From Limanda limanda (lineage: Eukaryota > Chordata > Actinopteri > Pleuronectiformes > Pleuronectidae), in NCBI RefSeq assembly GCF_963576545.1, contig NC_083645.1:3186001-3250000 (forward strand): DNA of 64,000 nucleotides, in the 5' to 3' direction. The first letter of the stretch is position 1, and the number at the start of each line of letters is the position of its first letter. A program made the position numbers and the translations under genes. Positions 13,033 through 29,217 of this stretch are shown piece by piece. Under the pieces are notes generated by a model. It did not search any database and was not told the DNA's origin. It saw nothing but the letters and a program-made list of their open reading frames with translations.

Positions 13033-15764
13033 AAAACCATTTACAGCATGTACTTAGCTTAGAAATGTTGCTAGCATTGAGCTGCAGTCGTTTGTGCACT
13101 GAGATTCTTTGAAAACATTATCCCCACTTTGTACCCCATTTTATTGGTGGCAGAACTTTCTTTACCTGACATGTAACCCAGTACTCCACTTTAAAACAGC
13201 TCCAGCCTTCAGTAGTACTTTTTGAATGCATTTCCCTTGCAATGTGTGTGCAAAAAAAGTTACTGGTTTCTGTCATGTTTTCATGTGAGCTAAACCAGCA
13301 GAGAATCCATAGCACTGCTTGGTCAAAACTGGTTCTTCTTACTATAAAAATGACTATAGCCAGTCATTTTTAAAATGCCTAATTATAATGGATTGTTGGA
13401 AACACTATCCATCCATTACCTATGGATCTGCAGCCAACTATGGGAGGAGACAGGGGTGCCATGGGAAAATGCAGACACAGGGATAACATGCAAACGCCAC
13501 TTGTGATCAGATCACTCTGGACAGGTGTTTATACCGGGGGAATCATTTATAAAACAACTTGGACGATTTATACAAAAGGTGTATCTGCACTCAAAAGTCA
13601 AGAATGAATCAGAATCACATTTATAAAGCCATGTCCACACACACCTGAAGAAAAATGGCTTGTATAGATCACGTTCTGCTGGGAGACTTGCATACTGATC
13701 CTCAACACAATGGTTGATGCAAGGCACCTCATAAATGGTGATTCATATAAATTACCTTTGAGATAATCATGGCTTCAAGCAAGAAGAACAAGAAGCTCCA
13801 CTTTTCTGAAACTTAAATAAAGGTGCTTGTGAGTGAGGTAGAGGTGAGGAAATATGTGTTGGTGCCAACAGCAGTGGAAGCACTAATAAAAAGGTTTTGC
13901 AAGAATAATTATTCAACCTTTGAATGCAAGCTTAAGACATAGCTTAAGGCAAGTTAAACCTATGAGTATACAACTGTATTTTAGTTTGCATGTTTCTGTA
14001 GTTAGTTATTTGATCCTATGAAAATAGGGTGAAATGGCGTCGATAGATGAGACCAACTTTCAATGGTTGAGTATGTATCAGTGGAATCTCAATATCATAG
14101 CCCCACACTGCGAACAATACCGTGCAGAATGACATTAGTGCAAGATGGCAGGACCAGTATCGAGAATATTTTAGCTTCATTTTGTGTTGTCCTTTATTTA
14201 CAGTCTATGGTGAAAACACCTGAAAATACTAGTTAAAGTGCCTTCCTCTCTTTGATGAGCAACCAAGGCAAACATTACAATGTAATTATTCAACATGTTA
14301 TTTCCCATAATCTACCATACTGGCATCATATCTGAGAGCCTGCTGCATATGTACTGATATCATGTACCGTATAGTGAGTGTTTATTGCACAGGCCTCTGG
14401 AGAGCTGATGTTTACCCTGAACTAGAGCAGAACCTCTGGGAATCAAACTGTTTCTCCTCACGGTTTAAGCCTGCGCTTCCACCTCTGCCTCAGTCCAATC
14501 TACTCTCGAATGTTGAGTTTAGATATGAGAAACCACTTGAGATTTTCTTGTTTAGATTCTAAATGGAGTCATGACTCATGGGATATTATGCAAGTTATCC
14601 AACCCTTCCATCCTTTATGCTATCACATACTGCATCAGTATCTCAATTTACGGTGCAACATATCAATGTAGACTATGAGCTCCTCCATGAAACATGTATC
14701 AGATTAAAGACCACTGACTGTGATTCCCGTATATTTCCCCCCCAAAAAATTGGACTTTTGAATCAGAACAAAAGTTTTGAATGCAGTCAGCCATCAAGTG
14801 TTTTGATTTATTTTGTGGTTCTGCTCGGAAATGCATTCTTTGTGATGTTGCAGTGACTTTAAAATGGTGGGCATGGACTGAATCAATTATTTGTGTAGAA
14901 CTTAGTTAGCAAATCTAATCTTTATTTCAAGGGAAGATGAAACTGTTTTTATCTTAACCTTAAATAATCATATCGTTGCACATCCATTGACAAAGCACAA
15001 GCAAGACTGGGTATGCACGATCTGCGGTCGATTAACTTTTCTCTTATGTTGTTGGTTATGATCATTGTTGTCGTTCTTATTAGTCTTATAAGTCTGTACC
15101 CTGGGAGAAACCGTACACTGGCCCCCCCCCCCCTTAGATCGACGTATATGCAAGTGCTTTTTTTGTTTGCATTCATTTCACCAATAGAAACACTTAAGAT
15201 TAATTAATCTTATTTTAATGGCTACAAATAATTAGCAAAACAGCTAAACCCTTCAGGGCAGGGCAGTTTAATTTGCAGGGTGACTTGCCTCTAGAGCCTC
15301 TGCCCATAGCAGTGCATGTTTTTCAGCCTCTCTTGACATGCACTGGACTCTGCAGTTCTTCTTTATTTTCTCCGGAGGAGGTGCATGTGTGGTCTGTGGG
15401 ACCCGTTTTCAATGTTTGAAAAAATTATTAATCGCATACTTTTTCTTTTATCAAACTCATTGGCCTTGGCTCATTTTCTGCTATGAACATATAAAGAACA
15501 TATTTTCGATGACTGTACACGGTACACCTCCCCTACACATTTACATTACATATGTTGTGTTCGGGTCCACTGGACCCAGGTGTAAGAAAAGAGTGGAAAT
15601 GGTACATTTGAAGCACTTCTGCTCCCTCATTCCTGCACATTTTACCCTCTGTTTGCGGGAAACATTCTAAAAAAGTTACTCTCATTATCCCAGATGCAAA
15701 TTGGGGGCTGGATACAACAAATACATAGCTTTGAACTTGTGGCTCCTTATCACAATCGATGAAC
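13033..15764. other. No gene recognised
   Basis: Open frames up to 110 codons (15,338-15,670) lack recognisable motifs. A C-run lies at about 15,122-15,134. The word TTGTGTTCGGGTCCACTGGACCC-like near 15,553-15,577 may belong to the 5' end of the piggyBac remnant that follows, because GGGTCCACTGGACCC is a palindromic terminus-like motif. I could not find a matching TTAA target pair. Confidence 0.45.
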
Positions 15765-16604
15765 ATGGCGAAAAGATTCTCTGCTCAGAGGGCCTTAGAA
15801 ATGATTTTTGAAGAGGGAGAAGCTTTGGAAGATAATGAAGAGGAAGAGGTTTGAGAATATGAAGATCATATTTCTGTCAATTCAGAGTCTTAAAGTGAGT
15901 TTGAAAAAAGAGGATGAGAATGACAATTAGCCAGCCTCAAGAAAAGCCTGTCTGCAGCCAGACACAGGACCCACCTGTCAGCAGCCAGCAAGTGGAGAAA
16001 TATGGATGTCAAAAGAAGTTGAATGGTCTTTTGCCCAAAGACATGAGCCACCCCGCATGGGTACCAATGTTATAAGGATGCAACCAGTGCCAACACAGAT
16101 AGTGGTCACTCATGTACAGGACATCAAGTCTTCTTTAGAACTTTTCCTCCCAGATTCCATCCAGAAAATCATTCTGGATAGCATTAATTTGGAGGAACAG
16201 CGTGGTTGAATGAGATGGACCAAACCAATTCATTTTCATACTTTGGGGTTCTTATCCTTGCTGGCGTTTTCAAATCCACAGAAGAATCTACAGAATCCCT
16301 GTGGGATGCATACACTGGCAGATAACTTTTCTGAGGAACAATGTCTCTGGAAATCTTCCAGATTATTTCCAGGATTAACTGCTTTTGATAACAGAGACGA
16401 CAGAGCAGCTCGGCGGCAGAAAGACAAGCTAGCTGCCATCAGGACAGTATGGGACAAGTGGGTGCCCTGCCCTAAATTACAACCTTGAGCCTAATGTCAC
16501 TGTTGATGAGCAGCTGATGCCATTCAGGGGCCGCTGCCCCCTCAGGCAGTACATACCGTCTAAACCCGCAAAATACGGAATCCAGATTTGGGCTGCCTGT
16601 GATG
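15765..16604 (+). pseudogene. piggyBac transposase remnant
   Basis: piggyBac (PGBD-type) transposases cut and paste at TTAA sites using an RNase H-like Asp triad. Here a plausible start at 15,765 begins MAKRFSAQRALEMIFEEGE, followed by an acidic Glu/Asp-rich stretch typical of the family N-terminus, then a stop. Downstream (16,006-16,209) the frame has family words such as IVVTH and LFLPDSIQKII. Near 16,495-16,605 comes the strongest match: TVDEQLMPFRGRCPL followed by YIPSKPAKYGIQIW. This includes the first catalytic Asp of the family (the Asp of VDEQ). The frame then stops at TGA/TAA just after ACDAE. At least three frames are needed, and the rest of the catalytic domain is missing. It is a dead 5' portion. 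A TTAA occurs near 16,892 but was not paired. Confidence 0.8.
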
Positions 16605-20405
<3,801 letters not shown>

Positions 20406-20831
20406 ATTCTTTTCTTTGAACTAAAGCATGGTTGGTTCTTTTTAGTCCGGACCTCTCTGCTGTAGGCATGTTTGTCATACTGTGTGTGTATGTTTGTGTT
20501 TCAAATATGTGCTTATGTCCTTTTGATACTTTTCAGTGTGAGTATTGGTTGTGACAGTAGATCTGACAGCATGTCTTTGCTATGATTTCTGGTTACACAC
20601 ATTTACATCATGATGCAACCATGCTAGGGAATACTTATAACTCAGTGCTAGAGACATTAATGTATCCTAAACAGGCACACAAGTACATTCATTTTAATTC
20701 TACAGGCAATTTGTAATATTGTTGTCTCTGTTCTATTATCTGTCTCTTACTCATCCTTGTTCAAATCATCTCGTCTGTGATTCAAGCTTTTTTTGAAAAT
20801 CTGATATTATTTATGTATTGCGTTCCCCCAG

Positions 20832-21243
20832 ATCAATGGTGCTGAGGAAAGGGAAGGACGAAGACAAGTTATGTTTCAACATTGCTGGCATTGACATCCC
20901 AACCATCACAGAGAAGCCAGACAAGAGCTAAGTCAAGGTTTTTGACAGCTCTCTTGATGAACACATCTGTCCAGTTTACATGCACCGAGTTGGATGGCTG
21001 GCTGACGTCTGTGGATGAGTCTGGGCTACCTTGTAGCCTTGATGTATCAGCATGGAATTCTTTAGAGTGTCCTCTGGTCCCTCCTTGTCTATTCAATCCC
21101 GGTAGTCAAGACCTCAGAGGAGGGTCAGCAGCCATTTGAGGAGATATTTGGTGAAGAGTTTGAGCAGCAACACACTCTAAGGACACAATAAACACCAACT
21201 GCCCTTGAAATCCTTGTAGGAAGAATTTATGGTAGCAGGAAGT
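20832..21243 (+). pseudogene. LINE reverse-transcriptase C-terminal remnant
   Basis: The frame opening at 20,832 reads VLRKGKDEDKLCFNIAGI then IPTITEKPDKS, then a stop, then VKVFDSSLDE. Later fragments in other frames read WLTSVDESGLP and YQHGIL, then LPLKSL and EEFMVAGS. This is the order of the post-palm region of a non-LTR reverse transcriptase common in animals (Ser-Ile-Thr-Glu-Lys-Pro, then Asp-Lys-Ser-Gly-Leu-Pro, then Tyr-Gln-His-Gly). The catalytic palm upstream is absent, and there are at least two stops and two frameshifts. The clade was not assigned. It ends directly at the solo LTR at 21,291. Confidence 0.65.
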
Positions 21244-21290
21244 GATGCAATAACACAATCTTCCTGATTTTCAACGAGTGATTCTGATTC

Positions 21291-21650
21291 TGTCATGCCC
21301 TCTGCCTCATCTGCCTCCTAGTCTCTCTCTCTTTCTCTCTCTCTCGACTTATTGCAGATGAGAACCTGGTGTGCTGGAGCTGGGGCCTTGATTGACCAGC
21401 TGCCTTTAAAAGGTCCACTCCTGCTCTCAGTCTGCGCCGGGCTATAGACTAAGTTCATGTTAGTTCTAGCAGCCGCAAATCGTAACAAGATTCCGAAACG
21501 TCCCGTGTCCTGACTTTGTCTGTCTCCCTGCTCAGGACCAGCCTGCCTACCTGCCTGCTTGCTTACTTTATTGGACATTCCAATAAACCTCAGTTTTGAC
21601 TTTACTTCGGTCTCAGCCTCTGCCTCTGTGTCCAAAGCCTGGCCCTAACA
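21291..21650 (+). mobile_element. Solo LTR, family B
   Basis: This 360-bp unit begins TGTCATGCCC and ends GGCCCTAACA, and it is flanked on both sides by the perfect 5-bp duplication GATTC (21,286-21,290 and 21,651-21,655). An AATAAA signal sits about 60 bp before the 3' end (near 21,581-21,586), as expected for an LTR R region in plus orientation. A CT-rich tract lies at 21,321-21,347. No internal retroelement sequence remains, so it is a recombination product. Confidence 0.82.
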
Positions 21651-21655
21651 GATTC

Positions 21656-24583
21656 CATGTGTTTACTTTATTTTTCTTGAATCCTTGCTGATGGTTTATA
21701 TTGTCTCAAATTTGAGAAATGGGGACTTAACACACAGTTTAGCAACATTTGGCGTCATAAAATATACAAAGATCACCAGTTAAACTGGATCTCCAGAGAC
21801 TGGTGGAGGCTGCAGATTTGACTCAACTCAGAAAAAATGCACCACTCAGTTCTTTGAGTGAAACAGCCAAATTGTTTTAACCTCCCTCTCATTCTCTGTT
21901 CAGATGTGCGGTAAGTTGAGTGTTGGCTCAGGATCACAATACATTAATAGCAAACATCACATTAAATGTGATGTTTGATATTCATCTCTAAGCATTCAAG
22001 CGCAGGCGATAAGGTTTGTCTCTTGTTAAAAGTGAATTTCCTAAATGGAGATTACAGTGTTTTTTCAGGTATCAAGTAGCATTGCTTAATATCAGTGTTG
22101 ATACATTTCATCAGACAATAAACCACTGTCATACTTTGTCACATGTAAAAATGCCTGCTTCAAAAAAGGTCTATTAAAAGTATACATATATATGAGAGGG
22201 CAGCATTTCTTTAAATATTAATTATAACTTGTATGGGCCCTTTGTTGTTAAATACCGCTCATTTAACAGCTCAATTTGTTTAGGTAGGCTAGATAAATAA
22301 AAAACATTATCAACACATTGTAGTACAAAGAGGTTGTGGGTGTCATTAAAGCCCCTACAAGGAGTTTTTCAGTGGTTATGAAACAGTGTTATTTAAATAT
22401 ATTTCTGCCTCTTTAAGACCTACTACAGTAAATGAGACAGGTTTATAGAAAGCCAATTTTCTCCCACAATGTCTCAATGTCTGTCATCGGGACAGATTTA
22501 GGCTAGAAAGGCGTATGTTAAGGCAAAGGGAGAGGACAAAGAATGGAAACAGGTTAAACATTACCTCACCACTATGAATCCTGCAAACAGCTGTGTTAAA
22601 AGGTGTGGTTTGATATTCCGGCCAACTTTAAGCCCCTATATATGTGACTTGGTATAGTCTCAGGTGGGATGTTCCATTTGCCCACAATAAGTTCTAATAT
22701 TTTTATAAAATTGTCATTACTGACAAATGGGTTCATATTTTATTACTCTTTATTATATGAATATGTAAACCATAGTTTATAAAAAAACTCTACACAACAT
22801 CTAGCACCCAAAAAATACAAAAGTGACAATATATTGTACAGCTGTTAGAGGAGGACTCACTAATGACGGGGAGTAATTGTGAAGTAGCTCCAGAATATTA
22901 CCACAGGCCAAGCAAACAGGCACGAATGGGCACTGCACTAAAATGAACGTCATAATTGAGAAGCAACCTTAAACAGTGCACCAAAAGCTACCTTTATTTT
23001 ATAATTGTATAAAAAAAATCCTCAAATTCCACAAGTGAAAAGTAACCAAGTGGTTTCCCTTTCCTGTTATTAGTTCAGTTGAAGTTGCCCTTGTATATTT
23101 CTTCATACAATTTCTGATTATGATGTAATAATTATCCAGTTGTCTTATTCTGATTTTAATCCAGTAATCTAAAGACATTTGCCAACCTATATTTCAAACA
23201 TCATCCAGCGACTTAAAAGAGAAAAACGCATGCAGACTGAATAAACACAAATCCCACAGAATTAAAACAAGAACAAAAAACATCCATATAATAGGACTCT
23301 GTATTTATATTATGGAATTAACATGTTGGAAGTGCATTTATAATTAACACTGCAGGATTTTCAATTTAGCTGGATGTAAAGCAGCATAAATTTAAATGGT
23401 ACATCCAACTTAAAAATACATTTTTCAATTGTAATCCTAACTGATGGTAATACGACAGATTATAGGACAGAAAAGTAAATTAGATACACTCTCATTTGCT
23501 ACACATGACAAGACTGCTTATATCTGAAAGACTGCAGCCAAAATCAATCTTATCTGTATGCACTCTGTGTCAGAAGCCTTTCATTGCTGAGGTATTGAGG
23601 AAAATGCTGTGTGGCAGTCATTTTAGGCGCCCGCTAAAGTGTCACATGTAACAGCCAAATGACGACTCAGGATCCTGGGCCTGAATACACGTTATGCTCT
23701 CATACTTTTTTGAGTGAACTGGAGAGAGACAGCAATGTAATGGAGACACTACAGAGGAGAACTCATCTGACAGCTGATACTGTACACTGGCTGTTAAAAT
23801 GCCTTCTGAGTCTCACCCATTCACAAACAGGCATTAGCTTGACTATTGTGGAGACACCACTTGATTCCAAATTTCTTGTTGCACACGTAAGTTCTTGTAA
23901 GACGTAAGATTTTATGTTTTAATACAAGTCGAATACGTCTAAGGTAGGTTCACGCAATAATATAATGGCTGGGTTTTTGTAGTGCCATACAAAAACTTTA
24001 GGTAAGTACTAAGCCCAAGAGATGGATCACTGCATGACTACATGCATAGCCAAAAGGATTGCGATTAACGATATTGTGGTATCTTTAGAATGTTTGAAAA
24101 ATAATAATGACATGATTGATAATGATTACACGCACGCACACACGTTCTGCTGATAGAGAGGGAGGGCTGTGGGCTTGGATACTTCTAAATGTGGGTTCTT
24201 TGAAATAGTACCTAGACATACCCTGAGAAACGTGTGTGTGAGAATAATTTTTTGTAGTGTTTTTATCAAATTGAAACTAGGGAGGCTTCATGTAGTGGAG
24301 TCTATAGGTTTATGTTTTCCAGTTATCAGGTTTCAGACATTTGATAAAAAAACAAAAACATGAACAAAATCTAGAATTCTGTGTGTTTTAACTTATCTCA
24401 ATGAATGTCAGTTGCACATTTCTCTTTGGCCTTCTTTTAGAGCTGAGAACGTTTTTATCCAAGTCAATTTTTGGAATTTTATTATCAGAATTTCAATGTA
24501 TATTGCTGTTTTCATGTTATACCTTTTACTTTTAAAACAACTTGGTTGACCAAAGTGCTTTACCATGTGCCATATAAATAAAG
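21656..24583. other. No gene recognised
   Basis: AT-rich sequence in which I recognise no coding motif, element terminus or RNA gene. Open frames are at most 82 codons. Confidence 0.5.
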
Positions 24584-24588
24584 TTGAC

Positions 24589-24893
24589 TGTGGCAGTAGA
24601 CCTTGCCACGGGGCTCTCACCACAGCAACCAGGGACGAACCATTCTGACTTCGGCATATTTATTGGATCAGACACACAGGAACACACACATAAATAAACT
24701 TTAAATAAAGGTGACTAGCTTTGCGGCTCAGTCTCTTCTGGTCTCTTCCTGAGTCGGGTCCTGTGTGTCTCGCGTGTCTGCGTTCTCCCTTGAGGCAGCG
24801 CAGAAGCTGCCTTTTTTAGCAAGAGGACCAATCAGCTAACAGCTCTCACCTTCGCTGATTGTTCCTCTGTGGCGCAGGCCCCTCACCTCCACA
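24589..24893 (-). mobile_element. Solo LTR, family C
   Basis: This 305-bp unit reads TGTGGCAG at the left and CCTCCACA at the right, so the termini are short inverted repeats of TG...CA type. It is flanked by the perfect 5-bp duplication TTGAC (24,584-24,588 and 24,894-24,898). On the minus strand an AATAAA lies toward the 3' end (near 24,660), which sets the orientation. Confidence 0.82.
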
Positions 24894-24898
24894 TTGAC

Positions 24899-26141
24899 AT
24901 TACATACAGTGATTCTGACTGTTGAGGTTGCCCTTCAAAACAGACCAAGAGCATGCATGCATGCACTCCGAGTGGTTCAAGAGCAGCCTCAAATTTATTT
25001 TGGGGATCGTGATCAGGCATTTGTGACCATTTTAAAAGTTTGGCTTTTCCACATTGACGGAACCATTTATGACACACCATCCTTTGGCAGGCATTTGGAA
25101 GGTCAACGATTATAATGTAATCTCTTTAAATGTCACGCTCTCAGCTCTTGTGCTTTCTTTAAGCACTTTCTCCTTTCTGTTTGTCATGTTCCCCCTGCAT
25201 GATTGCCCCCCCTCAAATCAACACATGATGGAAAGCTACTGTCCTGTTCATCAGGGAAAGTTGATGAATGTGTGCACAAAGTGTTCAAACTTAAAAGCTG
25301 ACAAAGTAAAATAAAGAGAACCACACTAATATGATGAAGGAGGAACAGATTCATCAACTATTATGGGCTGCAAATGTCAACCAGATACCATAATCTACTG
25401 AGGTGAGCAAAATGCAACATCCAGGGCGAGCATTAATCATTGAACATTTCTTTTTTCTCCAAATGTCACTCTGATTTCAGTCCATCAGGTTCTGGCTATG
25501 GTCTTTATCCACATCCATAGTGAAGACGAATAACAGAAGCATAATACTAAAGTTGACAGAGAGCACATGGCCAAACTAACAGTCTCATTAGGTCTGTTAG
25601 GGTGCCTTGGAAATAGCTGATGTCTTTTGGAAAGTTTTCCTAAAGTTAAGATTGTGACGGCTTGGGAGTCATTTATTAAGCAAGTCCAAGGCTCATCCTA
25701 CTTCTGAAGGTGTGTCGTTCTTGTTTAAAACATGTTTCCAAACATTTTAGTCTCACACCTTCGATGACAATCTGTTGTTATGGGACTGTAGTTCACCCAA
25801 CCTCAGATATGACATATGTACACAAATTGTATACAATCCCCTGTTTTCTAGTAGTGGTGGCAGAAATGGACTGCTCCACCTTGACCAGAGTGTGGACATA
25901 CAGGATCACTCCAGTTTATCCACGCATCTAAACACACACTATGGATGGTTATTTGTTTGAGAACATGTGCATGAAAATGTAGGTTGACACATCATTTGTA
26001 CAAGTGTAAAAAAAAAAAGTGGTTATATCCTTGCTGGTATTGCTAAAATATGAGGCTAACAGTTAGCAATATTGAAAGCTTACACTAGAGGCAATGGGGC
26101 CAGATAAACCTTTTTTCCAATCTTCCTCTGGCCAATGTCTG
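24899..26141. other. No gene recognised
   Basis: No conserved motif or element end was recognised. Open frames are short (86 codons at most). Confidence 0.5.
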
Positions 26142-26441
26142 TTATTTTGCAAATATCAATCTTTTCTTTTTATTAGCCAGTCTCAGATATGGCTTTTTCT
26201 TTGCCACTCTGCCTAGAAGGCCAGCATCCCGGAGTTGCCTCTTCACTGTAGACATTGACACAGGCGTTTTGCGGGTACTATTTAAAGAAGCTGCCAGTTG
26301 AGGACCTGTGAGGCGTCTATTACTCAAATTAGAGACTCTAATATACTTGTCTTCTTGCTGAGTTGTGCTCGGGGGCCTCCCACTTCTCTTACTACACTGG
26401 TTAGACCCAGTTTGTGCTGTTCTCTGAAGGGAGTAGTACAC
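26142..26441 (-). pseudogene. Tc1-like transposase N-terminal remnant
   Basis: Tc1/mariner transposases bind their inverted repeats with two helix-turn-helix modules and cut with a DDE domain. This 99-codon minus-strand frame contains SGRPPSTTQQEDKYI, the GRP/GRPR-type linker, then LSNRRLTGPQLAASLN, then PVSMSTVKRQLRDAGLLGR and KKKPYLRLANKKKR. This is the second helix-turn-helix and the linker into the catalytic domain of fish Tc1 elements. The frame opens inside the first module and stops at RLIFAK before any catalytic Asp. No DDE motif is recognisable downstream, so the copy is truncated and inactive. Confidence 0.88.
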
Positions 26442-27424
26442 ACCGTTTTCAGTCTCTTCGCAATTTCTCGCATTGGAATAACCTTAATTTCTAAGAACAT
26501 CTTTACACATTAGTATTTGAAGTTATGCATCAATTATCAAGTAAATCAGTCATATTTCATTTGCATTGCTCAATTTCACAAGTCTGATTTGTCGGTGTGG
26601 GATTTGAAATCTTTGTCAAAGGATAAAAACATTCATATAACACCACATATTTGGCTGTAAAACTTCTTGTCAATTGTCTACTACAAATTCATTGGTACCT
26701 GAGTAGACATGTTGTAAGACTTGCAGCCTTGCTGAAACTGATTGCATCATGATCATGATCAACCACCACACATCACAGTTTGTCATTCCAATCCACTGCC
26801 ATCATCTGGATACAACATCATGAGGGATGATAGACAAAGGACATGAGAATAAGAATAAATAACTTGACTGTAAATAAAATGTGCATGCAATGTCCTATAT
26901 TCAATGTATAGTCATCCAAATCACAAGGCACATTTGGTTCAATGGTTCTTTTTGTTCAATAAACATATTCACATAATGCATCTGTCAAAACACAAATGTG
27001 GTCGAAGTCATCCTGTCATTTGTATAGTACGAAAGCCATGTACATCTGACAACATAAATCACAGCTGGCTAAATAACATTTACAATTGAAATGAAAGTCC
27101 AGTCAGGACGCTCCACCTCACTCATGCATTGTTAGATCCACTGGCGACGTCCGGCTCCACCATAATGAGGGATGACAAAGAACATTGGATTACAAGGATG
27201 TTGTTATACTCTTATTGGACAGACACTTTATTGTACAATGCATGGAATATAAAACAGCGTACAGTATTTGTAATTAATTAACTACTATTAAAGCAGAGTG
27301 TACATTGGAAAATACACCATTGTTTCATCAGTTGCTACCACAATCATGATCCATCACCACAATCAGATGCCACCATACTCCACGAGCCATCATCTTCATC
27401 CACTGTCACCATTAGGATCCATCT
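26442..27424. other. No gene recognised
   Basis: Two imperfect repeats of the word ATGAGGGATGA (near 26,820 and 27,165) and several CCATCAT/CCACCA words occur, but no coding motif was recognised. Part may be the 5' flank of the Tc1 remnant. Confidence 0.45.
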
Positions 27425-27427
27425 TAA

Positions 27428-28194
27428 CGCCTAGTTTACACCGGGAGCTGAAGCGATGCGTAAGCGCAGCGCCATGCCTTGAATAACAGCTAACTCCCAT
27501 CCACTCCCATGTTAATCCTTTGTGCCAGTCCCACCAGAGGCTGAAGGGCCGCGCTGCGCCAGGGCTGCCTCGCGGCGTGCAGCGATCGTTTCGGCGTCGA
27601 GTCTATTTTTTGCGCTTGACGCGAGCGAATCTCTCCAGGAAACACAGTGAAAAATGATTTTAAACAATATTGATGACATATTTTTTGTATGATATAAATG
27701 ATCAAATATGCATCCCATAGTTTGTATTCCCCTTCTGTTGTCCTGGAGTTTTAATTTTTCCAATTTTACCGATCACACTATTAAATGTCCCCCTCTGCCC
27801 CCACTACAGCCACACAAGCAGTCATAAAGATAAAGAGGGGGGGGGTTAGGGTTAGTGAGTGGAGAATACGTAATTTACCCTCGACACCCGACATTGAACG
27901 GAGCAAACGGCGGAGAAGTTCTTGAAGATGGATGACATTAAATTAATAATTGAAGTGGAGAAGTACAGTGAGCTGTATGATCCTCGGCACATGTTGTACA
28001 AAGACAATATTAAAAAGGAGAAATGCTGGGACGCAGTTGCAGTTTATGACAAATATCAGCTGTATGTGTGATTACGGAGAGGAATCGCAGGATGACCGCC
28101 GTGGAGTTAAGGGTGTCCGGTGTGACCAGCCAAGTGCCGGCGCGCTAGGGATTAGCGCTTACGCGTCGCTTCAGCGTCCGGTGTGAACCCGGCG
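27428..28194. mobile_element. 767-bp Harbinger-type non-autonomous element
   Basis: The left end CGCCTAGTTTACACCGG is an imperfect inverted match to the right end CCGGTGTGAACCCGGCG. The match continues through GCTGAAGCGA/GCGTAAGCGC, giving inverted repeats of about 40 bp. The 3-bp flanks are identical, TAA at 27,425-27,427 and at 28,195-28,197, as expected for PIF/Harbinger insertions (TWA). It contains a MADF-type coding fragment but no transposase. The ends are unusually CpG-rich for this AT-rich neighbourhood. Confidence 0.72.
27928..28071 (+). pseudogene. MADF-domain fragment inside the 767-bp element
   Basis: A 47-codon frame begins MDDIKLIIEVEKYSELYDPR, continues to YKDNIKKEKCWDAV, and stops at YQLYV. 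This is the first helix and turn of a MADF domain (Leu-Ile-x-x-Val...Leu-Tyr-Asp...Tyr-Lys-Asp...Trp). MADF/SANT-like proteins are the usual DNA-binding partner encoded by PIF/Harbinger elements, which agrees with the TAA duplication. The rest of the domain is missing, so the copy is an internally deleted derivative. An ATG at the right place suggests that it retains the original start codon. Confidence 0.6.
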
Positions 28195-28197
28195 TAA

Positions 28198-28967
28198 GGG
28201 ATGACACACAAATAATGAGTAGAAAGCTGCTGTAATGACCTTACTGCACAAACACATTTCATTTTACTATGCATTGATTATATTACATTGAACATTGTGT
28301 TTGTAACTTATAAAATACCTTTACTGCTGAATGTAGTTTGTAAAATATGTACTTTAGTTTTGGTTACGACACGATTATTTAACTTAGTAATACAATGAAA
28401 AAGACCTTTCATGTAATGCCATGTCATCAAGTCAGGACACGGCAGGGAATTGAACCCTGTCTCCAGTAAACTGGGAATTCCATCTGGAGCCTTTAGCTTT
28501 TTGACATCACAATCCAGGTATAGCAAAACCTCATTCATAAAAGCATTTCTGAGTAAACATCGTTTATTTAATCAAATCCTTTTCAATAGATGTAGCTGCA
28601 TTCTTAGTGCAGTGCTGAATATGAGATTGTTTGTCAATAGTTCTTTGAAATGCTTTTATGATACAGGGAAAAAACCTTTAACAATACACCTATTAACATT
28701 AGATGACAGTAAATTACATGTAAATGACTCTTTTAAACCAATCAAGTTACCACAAGTGCATTAAACCTCGAGGGTACAAACACAGAACAACAAGAATCAA
28801 GAAAGTACAATGCCTTAAAAAAAAAGTAGATTAGAAGCAAGTGCCATTTAAGTGCTCCTTAATTGTTAGTTTCAAAAATTGTTAGTATGTTCCAAGTACA
28901 TAAATGTGACATCTCCTGAAAAATAACGAATACAATGCTACCACCTACAGCATTTCTAATCCATTGC
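28198..28967. other. 3' flank of the Helentron, no gene
   Basis: I recognise no coding motif. The 3' end of the minus-strand Helentron should lie somewhere in this stretch, but I could not identify its terminal hairpin or TT insertion site by eye. Confidence 0.4.
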
Positions 28968-29217
28968 CCTGTCTAACGACCTAGACGTAAAATAACATGC
29001 TATCCCCTCGTGGTCACTTAAATGTTGGCAATAACACAGTGTCTGTCATAACATGTTGTTAATGTAGATATGGACGATTAATGTACCCTTCTCAGTTGTT
29101 GCTTGTGTGATATGTTGGATATATCCTTTATCTGCCATAAAGTCTGCAATATAAGAATTCAGAATGTTATCATTAAAATCTACGATTACCGCAATTTGTC
29201 CAGTGAAATACTTTTGT
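28968..29217 (-). pseudogene. Helentron C-terminal endonuclease domain remnant
   Basis: Downstream of the helicase the minus strand reads QIAVIVDFNDN, then FMADKGYIQHITQATTEK, then GTLIVHIY, and in the next frame HLSDHEGIACYF. These are the late motifs of an exonuclease-endonuclease-phosphatase nuclease: GDFN, the TLIDH block and the SDH block. Here GDFN has become VDFN and TLIDH has become TLIVH, so a metal/catalytic Asp is lost. SDH is intact but out of frame after a stop. The earlier half of the domain (the first Asn and Glu motifs) is missing. Such a C-terminal nuclease is characteristic of Helentrons and separates them from canonical Helitrons. Confidence 0.7.
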
